A DNA stretch of 64,000 nucleotides, taken from positions 62,001 through 126,000 of the forward strand of contig NZ_SUME01000004.1 in assembly GCF_005048855.1 (NCBI RefSeq), given 5' to 3'. This document shows positions 56,158-64,000 of the stretch, piece after piece; the stretch's first letter is position 1, and every line of letters starts with the position of its first letter. Under the pieces are notes generated by a model. That model saw nothing but the letters and a program-made list of their open reading frames with translations, was not told the DNA's origin and ran no database searches. Position numbers and translations under genes: made by a program. This DNA comes from Sphingobacterium olei (lineage in GTDB: Bacteria > Bacteroidota > Bacteroidia > Sphingobacteriales > Sphingobacteriaceae).

Positions 56158-57441
56158 ATGAATAGAAAAGATTTTTTAAAGGCTTCTGCTATTTTTGCGG
56201 CTTCCAGTATGTATTCGGGCGTAAATGCTTTCACGTTACAAGATGGAAAAATTAGAGTAGGCGCTATTGGGGTGAACGGTATGGGCTGGTCTAACTTGAA
56301 CGCTTTGTTGAAGGATGATAGGGTAGTATGTACTGCTTTATGCGATGTGGATGAGAATGTTCTCCAGAAGCGAAGCGACGAACTCGCACAGCGAGGTATA
56401 ACCGTAAAACGGTATGTCGATTACAGGGAGTTGTTACGAGACAACGTGGTAGACGCCATTATTATCGCGACTCCCGACCATTGGCACACATTACAGATGG
56501 TAGATGCGGTAAATGCAGGAAAACATGTATACGTAGAGAAACCTATCGGTAATTCGATTAAAGAATGCGAAGTAATGGTAGCTGCTGCACAGCGTAACAA
56601 GAGCATCGTGCAGGTTGGACAATGGCAACGCAGCCAGAAACATTTTCGGGATGCAATCGATTTTGTACATTCTGGGAAGCTCGGCAAAATACGACAGGTG
56701 AAAGCATGGTCATATGTAGGCTGGAAGAAAACTATTTCAAACAAACCTGATGCACCTATTCCTGCAGGGGTACATTACGATAAATGGCTAGGACCTGCAC
56801 AGAGTAGACCATTTAACCCAAATCGGTTCCATTTTGAATTTAGGTGGTTTTGGGATTACGCCGGTGGATTGATGACGGACTGGGGAGTACATATGCTCGA
56901 TTATGCGCTTTTAGGGATGAAAGTGTCAGATCCGATCTCCATCATGGCTTCTGGAGGTAAGTTTGCGGATCCTAATGGTGCAGCAGAAACCCCGGATACG
57001 TTGACTGCAGTGTATCAATTTGATGATTTTAACATACAATGGGAACATGCGCTCGGATTGGATTTGGGGCCGTATAACCGCACGCATGGGGTCGCATTTA
57101 TTGGGAATAATGGTACCTTGGTCTTGGATCGAGGAGGATGGGAGGTCATTTCGGAAAAAGATAAGGGGATTACCATACCGTTACAGAAATCATCAGATAA
57201 TGGGTTAGAAAAGCACATGGTTAACTTTGTGGATGCCATCATTAAAAAAGATGCCAGCACGCTAAATGCACCGATCGAAGCTGGAGCACATATCGCGACT
57301 TTTTCACAAATGGGAAATATTGCATATCGAACTGGGAAAAAATTATTTTGGGATAAGAAATATAGAAAATTTACCGATCGTGAAGCCAATACGTATTTGG
57401 TGTCCGAGTATCATAATGGGTATAAATTACCAAAGACATAA
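56158..57441 (+). CDS. Gfo/Idh/MocA-family oxidoreductase, exported
   Basis: The 427-residue protein starts with NRKDFLKASAIFAASSMYSGVNA, a Tat-like export signal common for this family in Bacteroidota. The Rossmann motif is VGAIGVNGMGWSNL (about 34-47), followed by the E-K-P motif in HVYVEKPIGNS. The C-terminal domain has WFWDYAGGLMTDWGVHMLDYAL with the catalytic Asp-x3-His. Exported members can act on sugars such as 3-keto-glycosides or remove modified hexosamines. The substrate here is unknown. The neighbouring GH43 and DUF4965 genes suggest a glycan role. Confidence 0.88.
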   Translation: MNRKDFLKASAIFAASSMYSGVNAFTLQDGKIRVGAIGVNGMGWSNLNALLKDDRVVCTALCDVDENVLQKRSDELAQRGITVKRYVDYRELLRDNVVDAIIIATPDHWHTLQMVDAVNAGKHVYVEKPIGNSIKECEVMVAAAQRNKSIVQVGQWQRSQKHFRDAIDFVHSGKLGKIRQVKAWSYVGWKKTISNKPDAPIPAGVHYDKWLGPAQSRPFNPNRFHFEFRWFWDYAGGLMTDWGVHMLDYALLGMKVSDPISIMASGGKFADPNGAAETPDTLTAVYQFDDFNIQWEHALGLDLGPYNRTHGVAFIGNNGTLVLDRGGWEVISEKDKGITIPLQKSSDNGLEKHMVNFVDAIIKKDASTLNAPIEAGAHIATFSQMGNIAYRTGKKLFWDKKYRKFTDREANTYLVSEYHNGYKLPKT

Positions 57442-57457
57442 AAATCTCTTCGATGAG

Positions 57458-57477
57458 GCTTTCTTTTTAAAGAAGGC
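57458..57477 (+). terminator. Possible weak terminator after the Gfo/Idh/MocA gene
   Basis: The arms gctttcttt and aaagaaggc pair at 8 of 9 positions, 16 bases after the stop. A -7 box for the next gene follows. Confidence 0.35.
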
Positions 57478-57500
57478 TTTACCGAAGAAATTTTCCAAAG

Positions 57501-57508
57501 TATTTTTG
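57501..57508 (+). promoter_or_regulatory. -7 promoter box of the DUF4965 gene
   Basis: TATTTTTG matches TAnnTTTG, 24 nt upstream of the ATG at 57533. It supports that start over the long in-frame extension into the previous gene. Confidence 0.4.
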
Positions 57509-57532
57509 TTCACTAACCAACAACTTTTTATA

Positions 57533-60013
57533 ATGATAAAGAAATCCAAAATTATCTTCGCGGTAGTGGGAGTACTTTTGTCGAACTGTAACGCTCAAAA
57601 GGAGGAAACTCACTTGGAGAATAGCTTAAGAGCTCCAGCTTATCCGCTAGTTACCATTGATCCAAATACCAGCGCTTGGTCGTATGCCGATAACCTATAT
57701 GACGAATCTATTAAACATTGGACGGGAAAAAATTTTCCGTTGCTAGGGGTTATTAAAGTAGACGGACAGTTATACCGGTTTATGGGGAAAGAGGAGGTAG
57801 AATTGTTGCCATTGTCACCGACGGGGGACAATTTAGCGTGGGATGCGCGTTATGTCACCTCTACCCCGGGGGCAAATTGGAATAAATTAGATTTTGACGA
57901 CAAGGGATGGCGTTCGGGAAAGGCACCTTTCGGAACAAAAATTAACGAACCCAGAACGGTTACAAATTGGGAAGACGAAAAGATATGGGTTCGCAGGGAA
58001 ATCATATTAAACGAAGACCTGACAGATAACGATGTTTATCTGGAGTTTACACATGATGATGATGCTATATTATATGTAAATGGAATGGAAGTGGTAAATA
58101 CCGGAAATAAGACGGGCAAGAATACCAAAATCAAATTATCAGATGAAGTCGTTAAAACACTAAAGAAAGGTAAAAATTTACTCGCAGGATATTGTCATAA
58201 TAGGGTAGCGAATGGCTTTTTTGATTTTGGATTGTCCAAAGAGAAGGAAGGACAAACGTTTTTTGCCAATACAGCAAAGCAGACGTCAGCAGATGTACAG
58301 GCTACACAAACGCATTACACATTTGCCTGTGGACCGGTCGATTTAAAAGTAACTTTTACTGCTCCTATGTTCTTGGACGATTTGGAATTAATGTCACGCC
58401 CCGTTAACTACCTTACTTACGAAATTAAAGCAAGTGATAACGCAGAACATCAGGTAGAAGTCTATTTTGAAGCCTCACCCAATTGGGCGCTGGATTCTCC
58501 GTTGCAAGAATCAACGACAGAAGCTTTTGAAGACAATAACTTGGTTTTTTTAAAGACCGGCAGCAAAAATCAGGATGTATTAGGGAAGAAAGGCGATGAT
58601 TTGCGGATTGATTGGGGCTATTTTTATATGGTGGCTGATAAGCAGAATACGACCTATCAGATTGGTGAAAGCAGTGTAATTCGTTCATCTTTCATTAAGA
58701 ATTCCGAAGCCGATGTGAAAAATGGGGAGGGTAAAAATCAGTTGTCGCTAACAAAAAAAATTACACTTAAAAATACGCATACCGATAAGATTATGTTGGG
58801 ATATGATGATGTTTTCTCTATCCAGTATTTTGGGGAAAATCTTAGACCTTATTGGAACGCAGGCGGTAAATCTTCTATTGTGGAAGCTTTTCATAAATCA
58901 TATACACAGTACAAAGATATCAAGGCAAAAAGTACGGCTTTTGATCATAAACTGATGTCAGACTTTACTAAAGAAGGTGGTAAAGATTACGCAGAATTAT
59001 GTGCTTTGGCGTATCGACAAGCTATTGCAGCACATAAACTGGTTAAAGCTCCCAATGGCGATTTATTATTGTTGTCAAAGGAAAATGATAGTAACGGTTC
59101 TATCGGGACAGTGGATGTTACTTATCCTTCTGCACCATTATTTTTGTACTATAACCCTGAATTGGCAAAAGCACTTTTAAATTTTATCTTCTATTACAGT
59201 GAAAGTGGTAAATGGACGAAGCCCTTTGCAGCACATGACATTGGTACTTACCCGCTTGCAAATGGACAGACTTACGGCGGCGATATGCCAGTCGAAGAAT
59301 CTGGAAATATGTTAATCTTGACAAACGCTATTGCCGAGATGGAAGGAGACGCAAAATATGCGGAAAAACATTGGTCTGTATTGACCACATGGGTCGATTA
59401 CCTCGTCGAGAATGGCTTGGATCCAGATAATCAACTATGTACAGACGATTTTGCTGGTCATTTTGCCCATAATGCAAACCTTTCAATCAAAGCTATTTTA
59501 GGTATTGCTTCGTACGGTAACTTAGCAAAGATGCTTGGGAAAGATGATGTTGCCAGTAAATATACAAATATTGCAAAAGGGATGGCCAAAGAATGGAAGC
59601 AAATGGCCAAAGATGGGGATCATTACAAGCTTACCTTTGATAAGCCGGACACGTGGAGCCAAAAATATAATTTGGTATGGGATAAAATATTCGATATGGG
59701 AATTTTCGATGCGGATATCGCACAGGACGAAATCGCGTATTATCTGACCAAACAGAATGTATATGGACTTCCACTTGACAGCCGTGAAGCCTATACGAAA
59801 TCAGATTGGATATTTTGGACGGCGACATTAGCCCCTGATTTGTCAACTTTTCAGAAATTTATCTCTCCAGTGCATCAGTTTATGCATAATACAACAGATA
59901 GAGTGCCAATGTCGGATTGGATTTATACAGATAAACCAGAAAGAAGAGGCTTTAAAGCTCGGTCTGTAGTAGGTGGATATTTCATTAAGATGTTAGCAGG
60001 AAAAGTTAAATAA
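57533..60013 (+). CDS. DUF4965/DUF5127 (glutaminase A-like) secreted protein with jelly-roll insert
   Basis: The 826-residue lipoprotein (VLLSNC near residue 18) opens with a DUF4964-like strand (LRAPAYPLVTIDPNTSAWS). A carbohydrate-binding-like jelly roll follows (about 95-235; DDKGWRSGKAPFG, DAILYVNGMEVVNTG, KKGKNLLAGYCHN). The DUF5127 (about 240-480) and DUF4965/DUF1793 helical domains complete it, with EESGNMLILTNAIAEMEGDAKYAEKH, DDFAGHFAHNANLSIKAILGI and LYTKSDWIFWTATL-like segments. The fungal relative GtaA is a glutaminase, but bacterial members in glycan loci are probably glycosidases of unknown specificity. The C-terminus lies in a terminator palindrome. Confidence 0.85.
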   Translation: MIKKSKIIFAVVGVLLSNCNAQKEETHLENSLRAPAYPLVTIDPNTSAWSYADNLYDESIKHWTGKNFPLLGVIKVDGQLYRFMGKEEVELLPLSPTGDNLAWDARYVTSTPGANWNKLDFDDKGWRSGKAPFGTKINEPRTVTNWEDEKIWVRREIILNEDLTDNDVYLEFTHDDDAILYVNGMEVVNTGNKTGKNTKIKLSDEVVKTLKKGKNLLAGYCHNRVANGFFDFGLSKEKEGQTFFANTAKQTSADVQATQTHYTFACGPVDLKVTFTAPMFLDDLELMSRPVNYLTYEIKASDNAEHQVEVYFEASPNWALDSPLQESTTEAFEDNNLVFLKTGSKNQDVLGKKGDDLRIDWGYFYMVADKQNTTYQIGESSVIRSSFIKNSEADVKNGEGKNQLSLTKKITLKNTHTDKIMLGYDDVFSIQYFGENLRPYWNAGGKSSIVEAFHKSYTQYKDIKAKSTAFDHKLMSDFTKEGGKDYAELCALAYRQAIAAHKLVKAPNGDLLLLSKENDSNGSIGTVDVTYPSAPLFLYYNPELAKALLNFIFYYSESGKWTKPFAAHDIGTYPLANGQTYGGDMPVEESGNMLILTNAIAEMEGDAKYAEKHWSVLTTWVDYLVENGLDPDNQLCTDDFAGHFAHNANLSIKAILGIASYGNLAKMLGKDDVASKYTNIAKGMAKEWKQMAKDGDHYKLTFDKPDTWSQKYNLVWDKIFDMGIFDADIAQDEIAYYLTKQNVYGLPLDSREAYTKSDWIFWTATLAPDLSTFQKFISPVHQFMHNTTDRVPMSDWIYTDKPERRGFKARSVVGGYFIKMLAGKVK

Positions 60014-60043
60014 AAGGGGACATCCCCCTTTTATTTAACTTTT
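60001..60043. terminator. Bidirectional terminator overlapping two convergent stop codons
   Basis: The 19-bp arms (60001-60019 and 60025-60043) are perfectly complementary with a 5-nt loop and A/T-rich outer ends. The last codons and TAA stops of both the DUF4965 gene and the receiver-AraC gene lie inside the arms. Confidence 0.9.
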
Positions 60044-60810
60044 GAATCCGCATATTCTTTTGGAGATACGCCAAATTGTTTTTGAAAATTTCGGGTAAAA
60101 TGAGAAGAAGAATTGAACCCTACCGTAGTAGATATTTCATAGATTTTCAATTCACCTTCGATCAACAGGTCAGCTGCTTTTTTAAGTCGTGTGATGTTAA
60201 TAAGCTCATTGGGAGAAAGGTTCGAAATCCCTTTGATTTTTCGATATAATGTTGGTCGGCTCATATGCATATGATCAGCCAGCATATCAACACATAAGCC
60301 CTGTTCTGAAATGTTTTCAATAATGAGGGTGTTGAGTTTCTCGAGGAATGCTTGATCTGCTTTGTTCAGCGCGATACTGTTCAATGGTACTAAAGGTGAT
60401 TTGCTGTAATGTTCCCGAACATGCTGTCTATTGCGCAACAAACTGTCGATCTGCGCCTGTAGAAAAGAGGGAGAAAACGGCTTTTCGATATAAGCATCGG
60501 CACCGTATTTTAGACCTTCAATTTTAGATTGTAGATTGTTTTTCGCCGTGAGCATAATAAATGGAATATGACTATAGCTAAGATTCTCTTTTAGACGGGT
60601 GCATAATTCGTATCCATCGACGTAGGGCATCATAATATCGCTGACAATAAGGTCTACATGTTGTGTAACTATAAAGTCTAATACTTCTTGGCCATTATTG
60701 GCCTTGACCACATCGTAATGCTCTCCCAGATCGTCCGCAAGAAAATCTAAAATATCTTGGTGATCGTCTGCAACAAGTATAGTGAAACGTGTGGTAACGT
60801 TATTATGCAT
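60031..60810 (-). CDS. Response regulator, receiver-AraC (output half of a split hybrid two-component system)
   Basis: The 259-residue protein has a receiver domain (about 8-125) with acidic pocket DD (15-16), phospho-acceptor Asp58 (IVSDIMMP) and Lys110 (YIEKPF). An AraC-type double helix-turn-helix follows (about 155-255; CVDMLADHMHMSRPTLYRKIKGI and TTVGFNSSSHFTRNFQKQFGVSPKEYADS). This is exactly the module order at the C-terminus of hybrid two-component regulators. The nearby kinase at 50394-53537 lacks it. AraC-type domains bind direct repeats about 21 bp apart, matching the five sites described. It may also autoregulate from the shared region upstream. Confidence 0.93.
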   Translation of the reverse strand: MHNNVTTRFTILVADDHQDILDFLADDLGEHYDVVKANNGQEVLDFIVTQHVDLIVSDIMMPYVDGYELCTRLKENLSYSHIPFIMLTAKNNLQSKIEGLKYGADAYIEKPFSPSFLQAQIDSLLRNRQHVREHYSKSPLVPLNSIALNKADQAFLEKLNTLIIENISEQGLCVDMLADHMHMSRPTLYRKIKGISNLSPNELINITRLKKAADLLIEGELKIYEISTTVGFNSSSHFTRNFQKQFGVSPKEYADSKVK

Positions 60811-61180
60811 AGGGAGTACAGATTGGTGCTTTTTGTACGAATATATCGATTTTTTTTAAATAGTCATAATGTTTAAGCTACCCGTAGTAAAAAAAAGTTA
60901 GAAAAATGTTTAGAGAATCCGGGAGATAATTATAAAACTATTGACGAGACAATTTAATAATTTAATGAGACAAAATGTCAATGAGTTGATGTGAATATTT
61001 GATAAATTTAGAGATTCGTTGATTGAGTAGTAAACCACATTATAATTAGAAGTGATATTTACGATCGCTCGTTCAAGATGACAAGAAAAGAAATTATGTT
61101 TATTCGGATATTTAGCGAACCTGTGGGAATCAGGCCCTATATAGACAAAAGAAACTAAACTTAAATAACAATAAAAAAGT
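60811..61180. other. Divergent regulatory region, response regulator / GH2
   Basis: This 370-bp non-coding region contains the fifth direct-repeat operator. The remainder is AT-rich; I recognise no gene or other repeat. Confidence 0.5.
60943..60971 (+). promoter_or_regulatory. Direct-repeat operator 5 (GH2)
   Basis: The site reads GACGAGAC-N13-AATGAGAC with 21-bp spacing. The gap to the -7-like TAAATTTA (61003-61010) is 31 nt. A third half-site-like word, GTTGATGT, lies another 21 bp on (60985-60992). Confidence 0.5.
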
Positions 61181-63031
61181 ATGATGAAAAAAACTATTGC
61201 CGTTGCTGTTGTCATAGCAGCTACATTATCAGAAGGTTTTTCTCAGCAGTGGAAACCTGCAGGTGAAAAGATACTGACCTCTTGGGGAGAAAACCTGGAC
61301 GCTACAAAACCACATCAAGAGTATCCGCGTCCGCAGTTGATACGTAAGGATAACTGGCAAAATTTAAATGGCTTATGGAAGTATGCCATTACAACCAAAG
61401 ATCAAAAGGAAATACCGAACGAATGGGAAGGAAATATATTGGTACCTTTTGCGGTGGAGTCTGCGTTATCGGGGGTAGGAAAAGAGGTAGGAAAAGATAA
61501 GGCACTTTGGTATAATAATGAAATTAGTCTAGATCTCAAAGTCGATAAAAATAACGTGATCCTTCATTTTGGTGCTGTTGATTGGCAATGTGATTTATAT
61601 GTCAATGGTCAACTGGTTGGGCGTCACGAAGGTGGATTTGACCCTTTTTCATTTGATGTGACCTCATTTCTGAAGAAAGGTAAAAAGCAGAATATTGCCA
61701 TGCGCGTGTGGGATCCTACAAGCGAAGGCCCTCAGCCCCGCGGTAAGCAAATTAACAACCCGCATGGTATATGGTACACACCGGTAACGGGTATTTGGCA
61801 GACCGTATGGATAGAGTCAGTGCCTAAAACGTATATCGTAAGTACCAAACACACACCTGCTGTGGATGACAAAGCACTGCATTTCGAGGCGCAAGTAGAA
61901 GGTGCTCTGCAGGGTGATCAAATTGTGGTAGAAGCGTACGACGGGCCTACTAAAATCGCAGAAGGGAGCACTCCTACGGGTTCTGTTCTTAAACTTGCGG
62001 TACCGCAAGCTACATTGTGGTCACCAGATAATCCAAAGCTTTATGATTTACAGATCAAAGTCCTCCGCAAAGGTAAAGTAATCGACAGGGCGACAAGTTA
62101 TTTTGCCATGCGAAAAATCACGATGAAACCAGATGAGAAGGGAATTCAGCGTATGTATTTAAACGATAAGTTTGTGTTCCATTATGGACCTTTAGATCAG
62201 GGCTGGTGGCCAGATGGCTTGCATACAGCCCCTTCTGATGAAGCACTGAAATTTGATATCATCAAAACAAAGGAGATGGGCTTTAATATGATAAGGAAGC
62301 ACATCAAGGTAGAACCTGCGAACTGGTATCGCTATTGCGATAGCATCGGTATATTAGTATGGCAGGATATGCCAAGTGGCGACCTCGGAGGAAACGTATG
62401 GGATATGCAGCCCGGAAAGATATCTGGAGGTCTTCATGACAAGGTGCGTTCATCTGATTCTGAAGCAATATACCGTAAAGAGTGGAAAGCTATTATGGAT
62501 GTACTGCATAATTATCCAAGTATAGTGGTATGGGTGCCATTCAACGAAGCTTGGGGGCAGTTCAAAACTAAGGAAATTACCGAATGGACTATAAAACAAG
62601 ATCCTTCTCGTATCGTCAATAGTGCAAGTGGAGGTAACTTCGCCCACACTGGCCATATGCTCGATATTCATAATTATCCGGACGCCGCAATGCCTGATCC
62701 ACAGATATTTGGTAAAGATTATATATTGACTTTAGGAGAGTTTGGTGGATTAGGCCTGCCTATCGATGGACACAGCTGGCAGCAAAAAGATAACTGGGGA
62801 TACCAATCATTTAAAAATAAGGAAGAACTGAAAAAGAGATATGAAGAGCTTATAAATAATCTAGCAAAGCTTATTCCACTTGGACTATCTGGCGGTGTGT
62901 ATACACAAACAACGGATGTAGAGGTAGAAACAAACGGGTTGATGACGTATGACCGTAAAGTAATTAAAATTTCGGAATCAGATCTGAAAAATATACACCA
63001 AAAGTTGTATGATGCAAAGATAGGTAAGTAA
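61181..63031 (+). CDS. Secreted GH2-family glycosidase
   Basis: The 616-residue enzyme has a signal peptide (ending GFSQ), a sugar-binding jelly roll (about 45-210; NLNGLWKYAI, DLYVNGQLVGRHEGGFDPFSFDVT), an Ig-like domain and a TIM barrel. Acid/base Glu456 is in VPFNEAWG and nucleophile Glu520 in LTLGEFGG. The GH2 family covers beta-galactosidase, beta-glucuronidase, beta-mannosidase and arabinopyranosidase activities. In an arabinan/pectin setting beta-galactosidase or alpha-L-arabinopyranosidase is most likely, without proof. A second ATG follows the first immediately. Confidence 0.9.
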   Translation: MMKKTIAVAVVIAATLSEGFSQQWKPAGEKILTSWGENLDATKPHQEYPRPQLIRKDNWQNLNGLWKYAITTKDQKEIPNEWEGNILVPFAVESALSGVGKEVGKDKALWYNNEISLDLKVDKNNVILHFGAVDWQCDLYVNGQLVGRHEGGFDPFSFDVTSFLKKGKKQNIAMRVWDPTSEGPQPRGKQINNPHGIWYTPVTGIWQTVWIESVPKTYIVSTKHTPAVDDKALHFEAQVEGALQGDQIVVEAYDGPTKIAEGSTPTGSVLKLAVPQATLWSPDNPKLYDLQIKVLRKGKVIDRATSYFAMRKITMKPDEKGIQRMYLNDKFVFHYGPLDQGWWPDGLHTAPSDEALKFDIIKTKEMGFNMIRKHIKVEPANWYRYCDSIGILVWQDMPSGDLGGNVWDMQPGKISGGLHDKVRSSDSEAIYRKEWKAIMDVLHNYPSIVVWVPFNEAWGQFKTKEITEWTIKQDPSRIVNSASGGNFAHTGHMLDIHNYPDAAMPDPQIFGKDYILTLGEFGGLGLPIDGHSWQQKDNWGYQSFKNKEELKKRYEELINNLAKLIPLGLSGGVYTQTTDVEVETNGLMTYDRKVIKISESDLKNIHQKLYDAKIGK

Positions 63032-63039
63032 GGGTAAGA

Positions 63040-63082
63040 GGTTGTCTCCTATGTTTGTCTTGGACAAAGGTAGGAGACAGCC
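63040..63082. terminator. Bidirectional terminator, GH2 / hemW
   Basis: The 20-bp arms (63040-63059 and 63063-63082) pair at 17 positions and lie between convergent stops, 8 bases from each. Confidence 0.8.
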
Positions 63083-63089
63083 CTACTAA

Positions 63090-64000
63090 TTAAAGTTGCG
63101 TTTCATCGATCAGAAATAATGTCGAAGCAATATGATCAGCAACCAATTTCCCCACCGAGGTAAGGCGTAAGGTATGATCCGTTAATTCAACTTCTCCCTT
63201 TTCGACAAATTGCCGTACTTCTTTTGTCAAATAGTTTTCGGTATCGGCTCCAAAATCGTTTTTCACTTTGTCTAAGTCTATTCCCCACATGGTACGAAGA
63301 GAGGTCATAATGTATTCATTGACACGATCTTCTAATGAGAGTTGCTCTGTTTCCAAATGAAATGAGTTTTCCAATATCCCTGTACAATATTTCGCATTGT
63401 TGGCGACGTTCCAAGCGCGCGAGGTACCATTAAATGAATGAGCGGAAGGCCCAATTCCTAAATAGTGCTTGCCTTTCCAATAATTAGTGTTGTGTTTAGC
63501 ATATTTGCCAGGCTTTGCAAAGTTGGATATTTCGTAATGTTCAAATCCCTTGCTAATTAAAGTCTCTATCAAAATCGACATTTGTTCTGCACTTTGGTCT
63601 TCATTTAGAGGAGCCGTTGTTCCTTGTTTGATAAAGTGATCCAAAGCAGTCCGATTTTCTACAGTCATTGCATAGGAAGAAATGTGTGGAATTTCAAAAT
63701 CGATCAATCGTTGCATGTTAGATTTCCATTTTTCGTCAGTGAGTAACGGATAGCCATAAATTAGATCACAGGTTATATTTTCAAAGCCTGCATCTTGCAC
63801 GCGCATAATTGAAGACTGGGCTTCTAATGCGTTATGAGCCCGATTCATCCATTTCAGGTCTTCTTCATAAAAGGATTGGATACCGATACTAAATCTATTG
63901 ATTGGCGTGTTTCGTAATGCTTGAACCTTAGCGCTATCTAGGTCATCTGGGTTTGCCTCCAAGGTAATTTCCGCTTCGGAATCAATGTCGAAATAGCGTC
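63090..64000 (-). CDS. hemW: Radical SAM protein HemW (partial)
   Basis: The N-terminal part, with the CxxxCxxC cluster motif, lies beyond the right edge. The visible 302 codons begin RYFDIDSEAEITLEANPDD, the HemW/HemN segment after the SAM site. They continue with NRFSIGIQSF, LIYGYPLLTDEKW, ISSYAMTVENRTALDHF, EHYEISNFAKPGKYAKHN, YWKGKHYLGIGPSAHSFNG and the C-terminal HemW domain (about the last 85 residues). HemW delivers haem or acts in anaerobic haem metabolism and lacks HemN oxidase activity. An apparent TTG start at 63962 is internal, since the family motif continues upstream. Confidence 0.93.
   Translation of the reverse strand, partial: RYFDIDSEAEITLEANPDDLDSAKVQALRNTPINRFSIGIQSFYEEDLKWMNRAHNALEAQSSIMRVQDAGFENITCDLIYGYPLLTDEKWKSNMQRLIDFEIPHISSYAMTVENRTALDHFIKQGTTAPLNEDQSAEQMSILIETLISKGFEHYEISNFAKPGKYAKHNTNYWKGKHYLGIGPSAHSFNGTSRAWNVANNAKYCTGILENSFHLETEQLSLEDRVNEYIMTSLRTMWGIDLDKVKNDFGADTENYLTKEVRQFVEKGEVELTDHTLRLTSVGKLVADHIASTLFLIDETQL

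Noticed and set aside
1-64000. CRISPR arrays, tRNA or rRNA genes, insertion sequences and prophage genes
   Set aside because: I saw no regularly spaced repeats, cloverleaf-like sequences, transposase or phage motifs while reading both strands.

Overview
The window comes from a Bacteroidota genome, most likely a member of the Sphingobacteriaceae (Sphingobacterium or Pedobacter type). The evidence is two SusC/SusD outer-membrane uptake pairs, an ECF sigma/FecR anti-sigma pair, a sensor kinase with a two-component-regulator propeller, DUF4973, DUF2490 and DUF983 proteins, and promoters of the Bacteroidota type (-7 box TAnnTTTG). Species cannot be fixed from the sequence alone.

Region 1 (1-24 kb) is mostly core metabolism. 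It holds a glutamine cyclotransferase end, a secreted DUF1684-peptide deformylase fusion, ruvX, ybeY, ndk, ispH, hemH, a membrane phosphoesterase, the galactose genes galT-galK-galM, a cystathionine gamma-synthase-like gene, mfd, an AraC regulator, galE beside a UDP-xylose-synthase-like gene, and the Kdo transferase. A dispersed non-coding repeat of about 470 bp occurs twice in inverted orientation (7151-7618 and 12562-13031) and brackets the galT/galK/galM/metB segment.

Region 2 (21.9-34.1 kb, all on the minus strand) is a polysaccharide-utilisation-type locus without any recognisable glycoside hydrolase. An ECF sigma factor and FecR probably control a SusC that carries an STN signalling domain. 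Downstream of susCD come an SGNH hydrolase, a lipoprotein FAD oxidoreductase, and a GMC dehydrogenase with its small subunit. The last pair resembles periplasmic glucoside 3-dehydrogenases.

Region 3 (34.3-63.0 kb) looks like an arabinan/pectin-side-chain locus: four GH43 enzymes (two endo-arabinanase-like), GH130, GH105, GH2, a sulfatase, a second SusC/SusD with two surface lipoproteins, a Gfo/Idh/MocA oxidoreductase and a DUF4965 protein. Its regulator appears to be a hybrid two-component system split into two genes 6.5 kb apart: a periplasmic-propeller kinase (50394-53537) and a receiver-AraC protein (60031-60810). Five intergenic regions carry the same pair of directly repeated half-sites, two helical turns (21 bp) apart, of the type ATTGAGAC-N13-ATTGATAC. 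Each lies 30-32 nt upstream of a -7-like element and faces a gene or operon of the locus (sulfatase, GH130, SusCD operon, GH105, GH2). I propose that these are the operators of the split system; this is the most interesting observation in the window.

Other features worth attention are two intergenic hairpin elements with the same architecture (susC-susD gap and GH43-GH43 gap), probable leaderless promoters for ispH and the AraC gene, and a 19-bp-arm terminator palindrome that encodes the C-termini of two convergent genes. The window ends inside hemW.
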